Part shown: positions 8,404 through 16,203 of the stretch, piece by piece
Numbering within the stretch: the first letter of the stretch is position 1
Layout of the letters: every line of letters begins with the position of its first letter
Source: Magnetovibrio blakemorei
GTDB lineage: Bacteria; Pseudomonadota; Alphaproteobacteria; Rhodospirillales; Magnetovibrionaceae
NCBI RefSeq assembly: GCF_001746755.1
Contig: NZ_MCGG01000029.1
Location: 1-64,000, forward strand
Direction: 5' to 3'
Length of the DNA: 64,000 nt
Notes under the pieces: generated by a model
Database searches by the model: none
What the model was told of the DNA's origin: nothing
What the model saw: the letters and a program-made list of their open reading frames with translations, nothing else
Made by a program: the position numbers and the translations under genes

Positions 8404-8448
8404 GCGAACTCTCCCTTTAAATCACTTTAAGCGCAGCACTAACGCAGC

Positions 8449-9966
8449 CTAAGAAAAGGTTGCGTTATACGTTTCGCGCAGAATGTTCTTTTGCACTTTG
8501 CCCATGGTGTTGCGGGGCAACTCATTCACGATGAAAACCCCTTTGGGATGCTTGAAGCGGGCCAGTTGGTCCTTGATGGCGTCTTGAATGGTGGCGTCTG
8601 TGATGTTTGCACCCGGTTCAGAGACGATGACCGCCACCACGGCTTCGCCGAAATCGGGGTGCGGCACGCCCACCACGGCGCTTTCGATGACACCGGGCAA
8701 CTCATCAATGACGGTTTCGATTTCTTTGGGGTAAACGTTAAAACCGCCAGAAATGATCATGTCCTTGGCGCGTCCGACGATGGACACGCGGCCGTCCTCG
8801 TCCATCTTGGCCACATCGCCGGTGATGAACCAGCCGTCCTTGCGAAACTCGGAAGCCGTTTTTTCCGGCATGCGCCAATAGCCACTAAAGACATTGGGGC
8901 CGATCACTTCCAAAACGCCGATTTCTTGTGGTGCCAAAACATCGCCGTTTTCGTTGGCGACGCGCACCTGAACGCCGGGCAGGGGGTAGCCGACCGTGGC
9001 GGGCACGCGATCACCGATTAAGGGGTTAGACGTGATCATGCCCGTTTCGGTCATGCCATAACGTTCCAAGATGCGGTGGCCGGTTTTGCCTTCAAATGCG
9101 CTGAACGTTTCGGCCAGCAAAGGGGCTGAACCTGAAACAAACAGCCGCATGTTGGAGGCGGCCTCTTTGGTTAAGCCCGGATGATCAACCAGGCGGGTGT
9201 AAAAGGTTGGCACCCCCATCAGGACGGTGGCTTTGGGCAGCAGATCGATGACGGTATCGACATCAAATTTGGGCATAAACCACATTTTTGAGCCGTTCAG
9301 CAGCGCGCAATGCAGCGCCACGAACAGGCCGTGGACGTGAAAAATGGGCAGTGCGTGAATCAGCACATCACCATCGCGCCAGCCCCACATATCGTGCAGA
9401 GCCAAGGCGTTTGAGGCCAGGTTTTGGTGACTTAACATGGCCCCCTTGGACCGCCCGGTGGTGCCTGACGTATACAAAATGGCCGCCAGATCATCGGGCT
9501 CAACTTGGGCTATTTCATTCCAAGGCTCCGCCGACTGGACGTCAACCCAGAGCGTACCATGTTTGTGCCCGTCACAAGTCATGATGTGCAGATTGGGCGT
9601 TTGTTTTAAGACCTCAAACAACGCCTGTTCGGCTTGAGGGCGACAGACCAGCAGCTTAGGTTCTGCATCGTTGATGAAATACGCAACTTCGCTGGCGGTG
9701 TAAGCGGTGTTGAGCGGCAAATACACCGCGCCGACGCGCAAGCACGCCAGATAGAGCGCCACGGCTTGGGGGGATTTATCGATTTGCACGGCCACGCGAT
9801 CACCCTTGGCGACCCCCAATGTGCTGAGCAGCCCGGCAACCTGTGCGGACATCTTGTCCAGATCACCGTAAGAGACGGTATCACCGTCTGGCACGACCAG
9901 GGCGGGTGCGTTCAAGTCTTTGGGGAAGCGGGTTTGGAACAAGGCGTAGAGGTTTGCGTTTGTCAT
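8449..9966 (-). CDS. matB: Malonyl-CoA synthetase
   Basis: MatB activates malonate with ATP and CoA through malonyl-AMP. It is an ANL-superfamily ligase of 505 residues: the P-loop motif ILYTSGTTGRSKGAM, the ERYGMTETGM A5 motif, the hinge FITGDVAKMDEDGR, and the C-terminal PRNTMGKVQKN with the catalytic Lys. The overall sequence resembles MatB more than acetyl- or long-chain-acyl-CoA ligases. The substrate call is strengthened by the neighbouring GntR regulator, dicarboxylate TRAP carrier and malonyl-CoA decarboxylase. It shares the leftward transcript with matR, 27 bases upstream. Confidence 0.9.
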   Translation of the reverse strand: MTNANLYALFQTRFPKDLNAPALVVPDGDTVSYGDLDKMSAQVAGLLSTLGVAKGDRVAVQIDKSPQAVALYLACLRVGAVYLPLNTAYTASEVAYFINDAEPKLLVCRPQAEQALFEVLKQTPNLHIMTCDGHKHGTLWVDVQSAEPWNEIAQVEPDDLAAILYTSGTTGRSKGAMLSHQNLASNALALHDMWGWRDGDVLIHALPIFHVHGLFVALHCALLNGSKMWFMPKFDVDTVIDLLPKATVLMGVPTFYTRLVDHPGLTKEAASNMRLFVSGSAPLLAETFSAFEGKTGHRILERYGMTETGMITSNPLIGDRVPATVGYPLPGVQVRVANENGDVLAPQEIGVLEVIGPNVFSGYWRMPEKTASEFRKDGWFITGDVAKMDEDGRVSIVGRAKDMIISGGFNVYPKEIETVIDELPGVIESAVVGVPHPDFGEAVVAVIVSEPGANITDATIQDAIKDQLARFKHPKGVFIVNELPRNTMGKVQKNILRETYNATFS

Positions 9967-9993
9967 GGTGAAGTCTCGTGCACAAGGGGTGGT

Positions 9994-10662
9994 TTAGGCG
10001 CTGTTGCGGATCAATTCGGATGGCAAGGTGGCGATAAAGTCGGTGAAGGAGCCGCTTTGCACGGTGACGTGGTCCCTAAGCAATTGCTTGGCGCGCGCCT
10101 CGTCACCTTGGGTGATGGCATCAAGAATCTTGCCGTGCTCTTGAAACGATTCGGACAACCGTTGGCGTTGGCGCAATTGTAAACGGCGATACGGTGCCAA
10201 GCGATTGCGCAGCGCGCGGGTCTGGTCTGCCAGATAGGCATTGCGGCTGCCTTGATAAATGCATTCGTGAAAGCATACATTGGCGGCGTAGTAGCCGTCA
10301 TGGTCTTCGTTTTCGCTAAAGGGCTGCCCTTGCAGGTGGCACGCGGCGAGCTTTTTGCGTTCGTCGCCAGACATACGCCGCGCCGCCAATTGACCGCACA
10401 TGCCTTCCAGCTCAGCCATGACTTCAAACATTTCCATCATTTGTTTGAGCCCAATGGCGGCCACCACGGCACCGCGACGGGGGCGGATTTCCACCAAGCC
10501 GATGGAGGCCAGCTGGTTGAGCGCCTCGCGCACCGGTGTGCGCGACACGTGAAAGCGTTCCGCCAAACCCATTTCTTCCAGGCGCGTTCCGGGCGCGAGC
10601 TGTCCGGTAACAATCTCTTGTTCCAGCGTTTCCCGCAACGGACTGGCGGTTTTTGTCGACAA
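9994..10662 (-). CDS. matR: GntR/FCD-family regulator of malonate genes
   Basis: The N-terminal winged helix (TRLEEMGLAERFHVSRTPVR then EALNQLASIGLVE) is the GntR DNA-binding domain. The C-terminal all-helical FCD ligand domain follows, with the conserved MMEMFEVMAELEGMC helix and later His residues that hold a metal or carboxylate ligand. The length of 222 residues is typical. It is divergent from the TRAP and decarboxylase genes and upstream of matB. MatR proteins bind TTGTATACAA, and that exact sequence is present at 10820-10829 in the shared promoter region. It probably represses transcription until malonate or malonyl-CoA is present. Confidence 0.87.
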   Translation of the reverse strand: MSTKTASPLRETLEQEIVTGQLAPGTRLEEMGLAERFHVSRTPVREALNQLASIGLVEIRPRRGAVVAAIGLKQMMEMFEVMAELEGMCGQLAARRMSGDERKKLAACHLQGQPFSENEDHDGYYAANVCFHECIYQGSRNAYLADQTRALRNRLAPYRRLQLRQRQRLSESFQEHGKILDAITQGDEARAKQLLRDHVTVQSGSFTDFIATLPSELIRNSA

Positions 10663-10816
10663 AGGCGTGTTCCCCTAGGGCTGTCATTCAAGGCGGTGAT
10701 CGCGCGTGGATACAACGTGACCTGAGCGTGAGCGGATCGTCTGCGGCTCGCAGCGGGTCCGATCTTACTCAATAGCCACAGATACACTACAGTCTTTATT
10801 GCATTCAATAAATAGA

Positions 10817-10832
10817 AAATTGTATACAATTT
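10817..10832. promoter_or_regulatory. MatR operator (perfect 16-bp palindrome)
   Basis: AAATTGTATACAATTT is a perfect palindrome whose core TTGTATACAA equals the published MatR site of rhizobial mat operons (remembered, not searched). It lies about 155 bp from both the matR and the dctP-like start codons, in the 327-bp divergent intergenic region, so it could control both directions. A possible -35 TTGACA at 10836 follows directly on the rightward side, and a second inverted repeat, TTTATTG-CATT-CAATAAA, lies at 10795-10812. Confidence 0.75.
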
Positions 10833-10989
10833 AGTTTGACACGCATTCATGCGAGTTTTAGGCTGTTGAGCGAATGGGCAGGTTTCTAGTGTGTTTTGCC
10901 AGTGAATTCTGGTGCACGCAAAAGACTCTAAGCCCGCAAAAATAACAGGCATTTTCACAGGGATTTTGCGTCAGGGGAGTTGACTTACA

Positions 10990-11988
10990 ATGACAATTTT
11001 TAAAACCACCGTGGCCGGGGCGCTTGCCCTTGCTTGCACCATCGCCGCCGGTTCCGCCGGGGCTGAAACACTGAAGGCTTCACACCAATTTCCAGGCGGC
11101 AAAGGCGATGCCCGCGATGAAATGGTTCAGATCATTGCCAAAGAAGTGGCCAAGGCCAATGTGGGTTTGGATATTAAGGTTTACCCAGGCCAATCCCTGT
11201 TCAAGTCCAAGGAACAGTGGAACGCCATGGTCAAGGGGCAGTTGGATATTGCTTCGTTCCCGTTGGATTATGCCAGCGGCCAGCATCCTCAGTTTTCTGC
11301 GACTTTGATGCCGGGTTTGGTGAAAAATCACAAACACGCTCTGCGCTTGAACAAGTCACCGTTTATGCAAGACATCAAAAAAATCATCACAGATGCGGGC
11401 GTTGTTGTTCTCTCTGATGCCTGGCTTGCGGGTGGTTTTGCGTCCAAGAAAGAATGCATTTTGGGTCCGGAAACCATGAAGGGCCAAGTGACCCGTGCGG
11501 CAGGTCCGGCATTTGAACAGATGTTGGTGGGGGCTGGCGGTTCGATTTCGTCGATGGCCAGCTCTGAAGTGTATCAAGGCTTGCAGACCGGCGTTCTGGA
11601 CGCTGCAAACACCAGTTCCGGCAGCTTCGTGTCGTATCGCATTTACGAGCAGGTGAAATGTCTCACCGAACCCGGCGAACATGCTTTGTGGTTCATGTAT
11701 GAGCCCATTTTGATGTCCAAGAAAAGTTGGGACAAGCTCAACACAGCCCAACAAGATGCTTTGATGGCCGCCGGCCAAAAGGCAGAAGCCTATATGACGG
11801 AACAGGCTGCTGGGCTCGACGCCAAAATGGTCAAGGTCTATAAAGAAAACGGCGTTGAAGTGGTCGCGATGAATGCAGAACAAGCGGCCGCCTGGTTGGA
11901 AATTGCCAAACAGACGTCTTACAAAATCTTCTCCGAAAAGGTTGAAGGTGGCAAAGAGCTGATCGAAAAAGCGCTCGCTGTCGAATAA
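10990..11988 (+). CDS. matP: TRAP transporter solute-binding protein (DctP type), probably for malonate
   Basis: This is the periplasmic binding component of a tripartite ATP-independent transporter. A cleavable signal peptide ends near AAGSAGA-ETLKASHQF, and the mature protein has the DctP fold with SLFKSKEQWNAMVKGQLDIA and the central strand QVTRAAGPAFEQML, where the family Arg contacts the substrate carboxylate. The length of 332 residues is normal. It heads the rightward malonate operon; a MatPQM TRAP carrier for malonate is known in Sinorhizobium. The ligand is inferred from context, as DctP proteins bind many carboxylates. Confidence 0.87.
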   Translation: MTIFKTTVAGALALACTIAAGSAGAETLKASHQFPGGKGDARDEMVQIIAKEVAKANVGLDIKVYPGQSLFKSKEQWNAMVKGQLDIASFPLDYASGQHPQFSATLMPGLVKNHKHALRLNKSPFMQDIKKIITDAGVVVLSDAWLAGGFASKKECILGPETMKGQVTRAAGPAFEQMLVGAGGSISSMASSEVYQGLQTGVLDAANTSSGSFVSYRIYEQVKCLTEPGEHALWFMYEPILMSKKSWDKLNTAQQDALMAAGQKAEAYMTEQAAGLDAKMVKVYKENGVEVVAMNAEQAAAWLEIAKQTSYKIFSEKVEGGKELIEKALAVE

Positions 11989-11997
11989 CCACCGATA

Positions 11998-12034
11998 ATG
12001 GCCCCGACGGACTAGGTGCTGTCGGGGCTATTTT
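11998..12034 (+). terminator. Intrinsic terminator or attenuator after the TRAP binding-protein gene
   Basis: ATGGCCCCGACGG (11998-12010) pairs with CTGTCGGGGCTAT (12019-12031) through 13 positions with two G-U pairs and an 8-base loop, followed by TTTTCCTTTT. It lies between the binding protein and membrane subunit genes, where partial termination would yield excess periplasmic binding protein. Confidence 0.75.
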
Positions 12035-12083
12035 CCTTTTCGTTTAAGCTATACTCATTTTGGGCACTTTTCGGAGCGTTGAC

Positions 12084-12611
12084 ATGCATGCCTTCTGTCG
12101 ATTGATCCGCGCCATTTCCCACCTTTGCGGAATTGTGGCCGCAGCCTTTGTCGGCTCAGCTATTCTTGTGGTCTGCCAGATGGTGGTGATGCGCTATTTC
12201 CTGAACGCTTCAACCGTATGGCAGCCGGAATACGTCATTTTTTCTCTGGTCGCCGCCACCTTTATCGGCAGTCCTTATGTCTTGCTGGTGAAGGGACACG
12301 TCAACGTCGATTTATTGCCCAATTTTTTAGGCCCGGTCGGTCGGCGCATCTTGGCGCTGGTGGCCAGCTTTGCAGGCTTGGTCTTTTGCGCCGTTTTGGC
12401 GTGGAAGGGCTATCAGCACTTTGAAGAAGCCCTGGTGAACGACTGGACGACCGATACGATTTGGGCGTTGCCGTTGTGGATACCTTATATGGCGATGCCC
12501 ATTGGGATCGGCCTTTTGGCGCTTCAATATGTTGCAGATATTTTTGCCCTATTGGTTGGAGAGCCAATGCCGTTTGCCATGGATCACCACAGCGGTTTTG
12601 AAGGAGAATAG
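12084..12611 (+). CDS. matQ: TRAP transporter small membrane subunit (DctQ type)
   Basis: This is the four-helix small permease subunit that partners the large subunit in the inner membrane. Hydrophobic segments are visible around AAAFVGSAILVVCQMVVM, EYVIFSLVAATFIGSPYVLL, ILALVASFAGLVFCAVLAW and MAMPIGIGLLALQYVADIF. The GHVNVDLL segment is typical of DctQ proteins. I use the ATG at 12084, with GGAG seven bases upstream, rather than the TTG at 12060. The large subunit gene follows after three bases. Confidence 0.85.
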   Translation: MHAFCRLIRAISHLCGIVAAAFVGSAILVVCQMVVMRYFLNASTVWQPEYVIFSLVAATFIGSPYVLLVKGHVNVDLLPNFLGPVGRRILALVASFAGLVFCAVLAWKGYQHFEEALVNDWTTDTIWALPLWIPYMAMPIGIGLLALQYVADIFALLVGEPMPFAMDHHSGFEGE

Positions 12612-12614
12612 GCC

Positions 12615-13937
12615 ATGACACCGCTTTGGATTGGTGTGCTTGTCGTTATTTCGACGATTGTTGTTCTGGCGTCCGGTATACCGGTGGCGTTTGGCTTAGG
12701 CCTGGTCGCCATTGGATTTCTCGTCGCGTTTGACGGAATTTCGGCATTGGACATTGTGGCCGACAAGTTTTTTGGCGGCATTGCCGAATTTTCTCTGGTT
12801 TCGATTCCGATGTTCATTGTGATGGGTGCGGCGGTGGCCTCTTCGCCAGCGGGCAAAGACCTGTACATCGCCCTTGATCGCTGGCTGCATCGGGTGCCGG
12901 GCGGTTTGATCATTTCCAACATCGGCGCGTGTTCGGTGTTTGCGGCCTTGTCCGGTTCATCGCCCGCGACCTGTGCCGCCATTGGCAAGATGGGTATTCC
13001 GGAAATGCGTCAGCGCGGCTACCCAGATGGCTTGGCCACCGGTGCCATTGCGGCGGGCGGGACTTTGGGCATCTTGATTCCGCCGTCCATCACCATGATC
13101 GTTTATGGCATCGCCACGGAAACATCCATTGGCCGACTTTTTTTGGCGGGGGTGTTTCCAGGTTTGCTGTTGACGGCCTTGTTCATGGCTTGGGCGTTAT
13201 ACACCGCACACCGCCATGGTTATAAATTTGGCCGCGTGGAGGGTGGGTTTTCGCTGCGCCAAAAGCTGGAAGTCTTGCCCCGTGTGTTGCCGTTCTTTTC
13301 CATCATTGTCGGCGTGCTGTACGTTTTGTACGGCGGCGTCGCGACACCCTCCGAAGCGGCGGGCGTGGGCGCCATGTTTGTCTTGGTTTTGATCGCCATT
13401 ATTTACAAAGTTTGGCAGCCGCAAAAAATATGGGCCATCATCAGTGATTCCATGCGCGAAAGTGTGATGATTTTGATGATCATCGCCGCCAGTGCTTTGT
13501 TCAGCTACACCCTGTCATCCCTTTACGTCACCCAGTCTGTCGCCCAGTTCATCGTTGATTTGGATATCAACCGCTGGGGCTTGATGGCGATGATCAATGG
13601 CTTTTTGCTGGTGACGGGCTTTTTTCTTCCCCCCGTGGCCGTGATCTTGATGACCGCGCCGATTTTGTTGCCGATCATTGTGCAAAGTGGTTTTGATCCC
13701 TACTGGTTTGCCGTCATTTTCACAATCAATATGGAGATCGGCCTGATTACCCCGCCGGTCGGTTTAAACCTATATGTCATCAACGGAATTGCCCCCGATA
13801 TTGCGCTTACCACCATCTTAAAAGGGGCGTTGCCGTTTATGCTGTGCATGGTTCTCGGTATTGTCATTTTGTGTTTGTTCCCCGAAATCGTAACATGGTT
13901 GCCGACCGCCGTGATGGGCCCCGTGATTGGTGGCTAG
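12615..13937 (+). CDS. matM: TRAP transporter large membrane subunit (DctM type)
   Basis: This sodium-coupled permease subunit has about 12 predicted membrane spans in 440 residues. Family marks include SIPMFIVMGAAVASS, the SGSSPATCAAIGKMGIPEM stretch in the first half, and GILIPPSITMIVYG and MEIGLITPPVGLNLYVI, the paired GxxxPPS and PPVG hairpin motifs. It is coupled to the small subunit and followed by malonyl-CoA decarboxylase, which supports malonate as the substrate. Confidence 0.9.
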   Translation: MTPLWIGVLVVISTIVVLASGIPVAFGLGLVAIGFLVAFDGISALDIVADKFFGGIAEFSLVSIPMFIVMGAAVASSPAGKDLYIALDRWLHRVPGGLIISNIGACSVFAALSGSSPATCAAIGKMGIPEMRQRGYPDGLATGAIAAGGTLGILIPPSITMIVYGIATETSIGRLFLAGVFPGLLLTALFMAWALYTAHRHGYKFGRVEGGFSLRQKLEVLPRVLPFFSIIVGVLYVLYGGVATPSEAAGVGAMFVLVLIAIIYKVWQPQKIWAIISDSMRESVMILMIIAASALFSYTLSSLYVTQSVAQFIVDLDINRWGLMAMINGFLLVTGFFLPPVAVILMTAPILLPIIVQSGFDPYWFAVIFTINMEIGLITPPVGLNLYVINGIAPDIALTTILKGALPFMLCMVLGIVILCLFPEIVTWLPTAVMGPVIGG

Positions 13938-13981
13938 CTGATCAGGTGATAGGCGAAACATTTGGAAAGGGATTAGGCCGG

Positions 13982-15298
13982 GTGACCTTTTTTAGGACAT
14001 TTCTCAGCACGATAGCAGACGCTGGGCGGGAGCTTTTAGACGTCCATCAAGGACGAAATGCAAAGTCCGGCGATGTGAAGGCGTTGTGTTCGGATTTGAT
14101 CACGCAAAAGGGCGAAGCCCTGGGCACAGCCCTGGCGTTGGCGGTGGTGGAAGCGTACCAAAGCTATGACGCGGCCCAAAAACTGTCCTTTTTTAAAATG
14201 CTGCTCACCGATTTCGATGTGGATGAAGCGGCTCTCAATGCCGCCATCGCGGCGTATCAAAAGGCCCCCGGTCCGCTGGCGGCACAAAAGGTCGGCATGG
14301 GTGCGGAATCCTTGCGACAAAGGGTGATCCGTGGCGTCAATATGGCGCCGGGTGGGACCCGCGCGGTCATCAACATGCGCGAAGATTTGCTGGATATGGT
14401 ACGCGACGAATCCTCTTTGGAGGCGGTCGATGCCGACTTCGCTCATTTGCTGTCGAGCTGGTTCAACCGTGGCTTTTTAGAATTGCGTCGCGTGGATTGG
14501 AGCACCCCCGCCAATGTTTTGGAAAAGCTCATCACCTATGAAGCCGTTCACGAAATTCGCGACTGGGAGGATTTGCGCCGCCGTTTGGACGCAGATCGGC
14601 GCTGTTACGCCTTTTTCCACCCCGCATTGCCGGACGAGCCGCTGATTTTTGTCGAGGTGGCCTTGGTCAAAGGGTTGTCCGGATCGGTACAGGAATTGCT
14701 GGACGATACCTTGCCGCGCATTTCGGCAGACAGTGCGGACACGGCCATTTTCTATTCCATCAGCAATTGTCAAAAGGGCCTGCGCGGCATTTCGTTCGGC
14801 AACTTCCTCATCAAGCAAGTGGTTTCTGAATTGCGCGCTGAGCTGTCCAACCTGAACACCTTCTCAACCCTTTCGCCGGTTCCCGGATTTATGCGCTGGC
14901 TGCAAAGCGTGCGTAATCGCTCAGATGAAGCGAAAAAGGTTTTGGACATCTTGGACGGGCAAGACTGGCTCAACGATCCAGACCTGCAGGACCAACTGCA
15001 ACTGCCCATCACACAGCTGTGCGCCCACTATCTGGTGAATGAAAAACGCAAGGGTCGTCCGCTTGATGCCGTGGCGAAGTTTCATCTCGGCAATGGCGCC
15101 GGATTGGAGCGCATCAATTGGCTGGGCGATGTGTCGGCAAAAGGCGTTGGCGAATCCGCCAGTCTGTTGGTGAATTATAAATATGATCTGGCCAAAATCG
15201 AAACGCACCACGAAGCCTACGCCAATGAAGGCATCGTTGCACATTCCAAGCGCATCGCCAAACTTCTGGATGAGCCTTTGGTGTTTACGGAAAGCTAG
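13982..15298 (+). CDS. matA: Malonyl-CoA decarboxylase
   Basis: MatA splits malonyl-CoA to acetyl-CoA and CO2, so together with MatB malonate becomes acetyl-CoA. The protein shows the N-terminal helical bundle and the GNAT-like catalytic domain of the family: RCYAFFHPALPDEPLIFVEV, DTAIFYSISNCQKGLRGISF (Ser and His region), FSTLSPVPGFMRWL, and near the end RINWLGDVSAKGVGESASLL. I propose the GTG at 13982, with GGAAAGGG ten bases upstream; GTG at 13946 is also in frame. It follows the TRAP genes by 44 bases and completes the operon. Confidence 0.9.
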   Translation: MTFFRTFLSTIADAGRELLDVHQGRNAKSGDVKALCSDLITQKGEALGTALALAVVEAYQSYDAAQKLSFFKMLLTDFDVDEAALNAAIAAYQKAPGPLAAQKVGMGAESLRQRVIRGVNMAPGGTRAVINMREDLLDMVRDESSLEAVDADFAHLLSSWFNRGFLELRRVDWSTPANVLEKLITYEAVHEIRDWEDLRRRLDADRRCYAFFHPALPDEPLIFVEVALVKGLSGSVQELLDDTLPRISADSADTAIFYSISNCQKGLRGISFGNFLIKQVVSELRAELSNLNTFSTLSPVPGFMRWLQSVRNRSDEAKKVLDILDGQDWLNDPDLQDQLQLPITQLCAHYLVNEKRKGRPLDAVAKFHLGNGAGLERINWLGDVSAKGVGESASLLVNYKYDLAKIETHHEAYANEGIVAHSKRIAKLLDEPLVFTES

Positions 15299-15328
15299 GC
15301 TCTGACCCTAGATTCTGATCGTAAGTTG

Positions 15329-15940
15329 TTACATAAATTCTGCGATTCGAGCTGCCATTTCGGTGGGGGCTAGGCCGTGGGCGAATTTGACGAGAAACTT
15401 TCCATCGGGTGCCATCAAGAAAATAGAAGCCGTATGGTCGACCAGATACTCGTCTTTTGCCTCGCCTTCAGAACGTTGAACTTCGCTGAAGATTTTGTAA
15501 CGCTGGCTGACGCTGTCGATCATCGGTTGCGGTCCGGTCAATCCGATTAAGCGCTCATCAAAACTCGCGACGTAATCGTGCAGCCGTTTTGCGGTGTCGC
15601 GCGCGGGATCAACGGTGATGAAAATCGGAGCAATTTCCTCAGCCTTGTCACCCAATTCAACAAGCGCGTTGCTCATGTTGGCCAAATTGGTGGGGCAGAC
15701 ATCGGGGCAATATGTATAGCCGAAAGTGATCAACAAATAGCGGCCGTCAAAATCTTGATCGGTTACAATCTTGCCGTTATGGTCTTCTAGCATAAAGCGA
15801 CCGCCAATTTCCGCAGTCTGAGCATTGTCCTGGGCCTGTAAGGCCGAAGGTGCGCACCACAGCAGAGCGGCAAAAATCATTGATTTCAATACATTAAACG
15901 AATACAATTTTACACTTGCTGTTTGGTGAGGCGTAATCAT
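15329..15940 (-). CDS. SCO1/SenC-family copper chaperone
   Basis: This periplasmic thioredoxin-fold protein is anchored or exported by an N-terminal hydrophobic segment (about residues 18-36, ending SALQAQ). The copper ligands are visible: Cys78 and Cys82 in TYCPDVCPTN and His169 in YLVDHTASIF. SCO proteins deliver copper to, or reduce, CuA centres of cytochrome oxidase, and in some bacteria they assist the CuA site of NosZ. Its gene diverges from nosZ over a 263-bp region, which makes NosZ maturation its likely job here. The exact start is uncertain, since an internal ATG at 15880 would remove 20 residues. Confidence 0.88.
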   Translation of the reverse strand: MITPHQTASVKLYSFNVLKSMIFAALLWCAPSALQAQDNAQTAEIGGRFMLEDHNGKIVTDQDFDGRYLLITFGYTYCPDVCPTNLANMSNALVELGDKAEEIAPIFITVDPARDTAKRLHDYVASFDERLIGLTGPQPMIDSVSQRYKIFSEVQRSEGEAKDEYLVDHTASIFLMAPDGKFLVKFAHGLAPTEMAARIAEFM

Positions 15941-16067
15941 CGAACGAGTACCTTCTGTGTTATTATATGGTTATAGTCCAAGAGGGGGTTGATTTCTGCA
16001 GTGCTCATAAAGTTTGTGGTGTATTTTGCGAGGATGTCATTGTGCCGACATTTAAGCATCGTACATC

Positions 16068-16081
16068 TTGACCAAGGTCAA
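16068..16081. promoter_or_regulatory. CRP/FNR-family binding palindrome upstream of nosZ
   Basis: TTGACCAAGGTCAA is an inverted repeat TTGAC-N4-GTCAA with perfect arms, 122 bp before the nosZ start and 127 bp before the SCO gene start. It has the half-site layout of FNR/Anr boxes (TTGAT-N4-ATCAA) and of Nnr/Dnr-type NO-sensing regulators. Control by low oxygen or NO is expected for nos genes. Which CRP/FNR protein binds cannot be told from the site. Confidence 0.65.
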
Positions 16082-16203
16082 ATCTTACGGAGCATCAATA
16101 GCCTAAACTTTCTACCGTCCTAAGTCACGTCAGTCCCAAATCGCAGCAGCTCGGGGATACTGCGATTTGTTGTCCTTTTGTAGCCCGAGGGAGGATTTAT
16201 CCT

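Noticed and set aside
8404-8448. Possible bidirectional terminator between the acyltransferase and matB genes
   Set aside because: No stem longer than a few bases could be found in the convergent gap.
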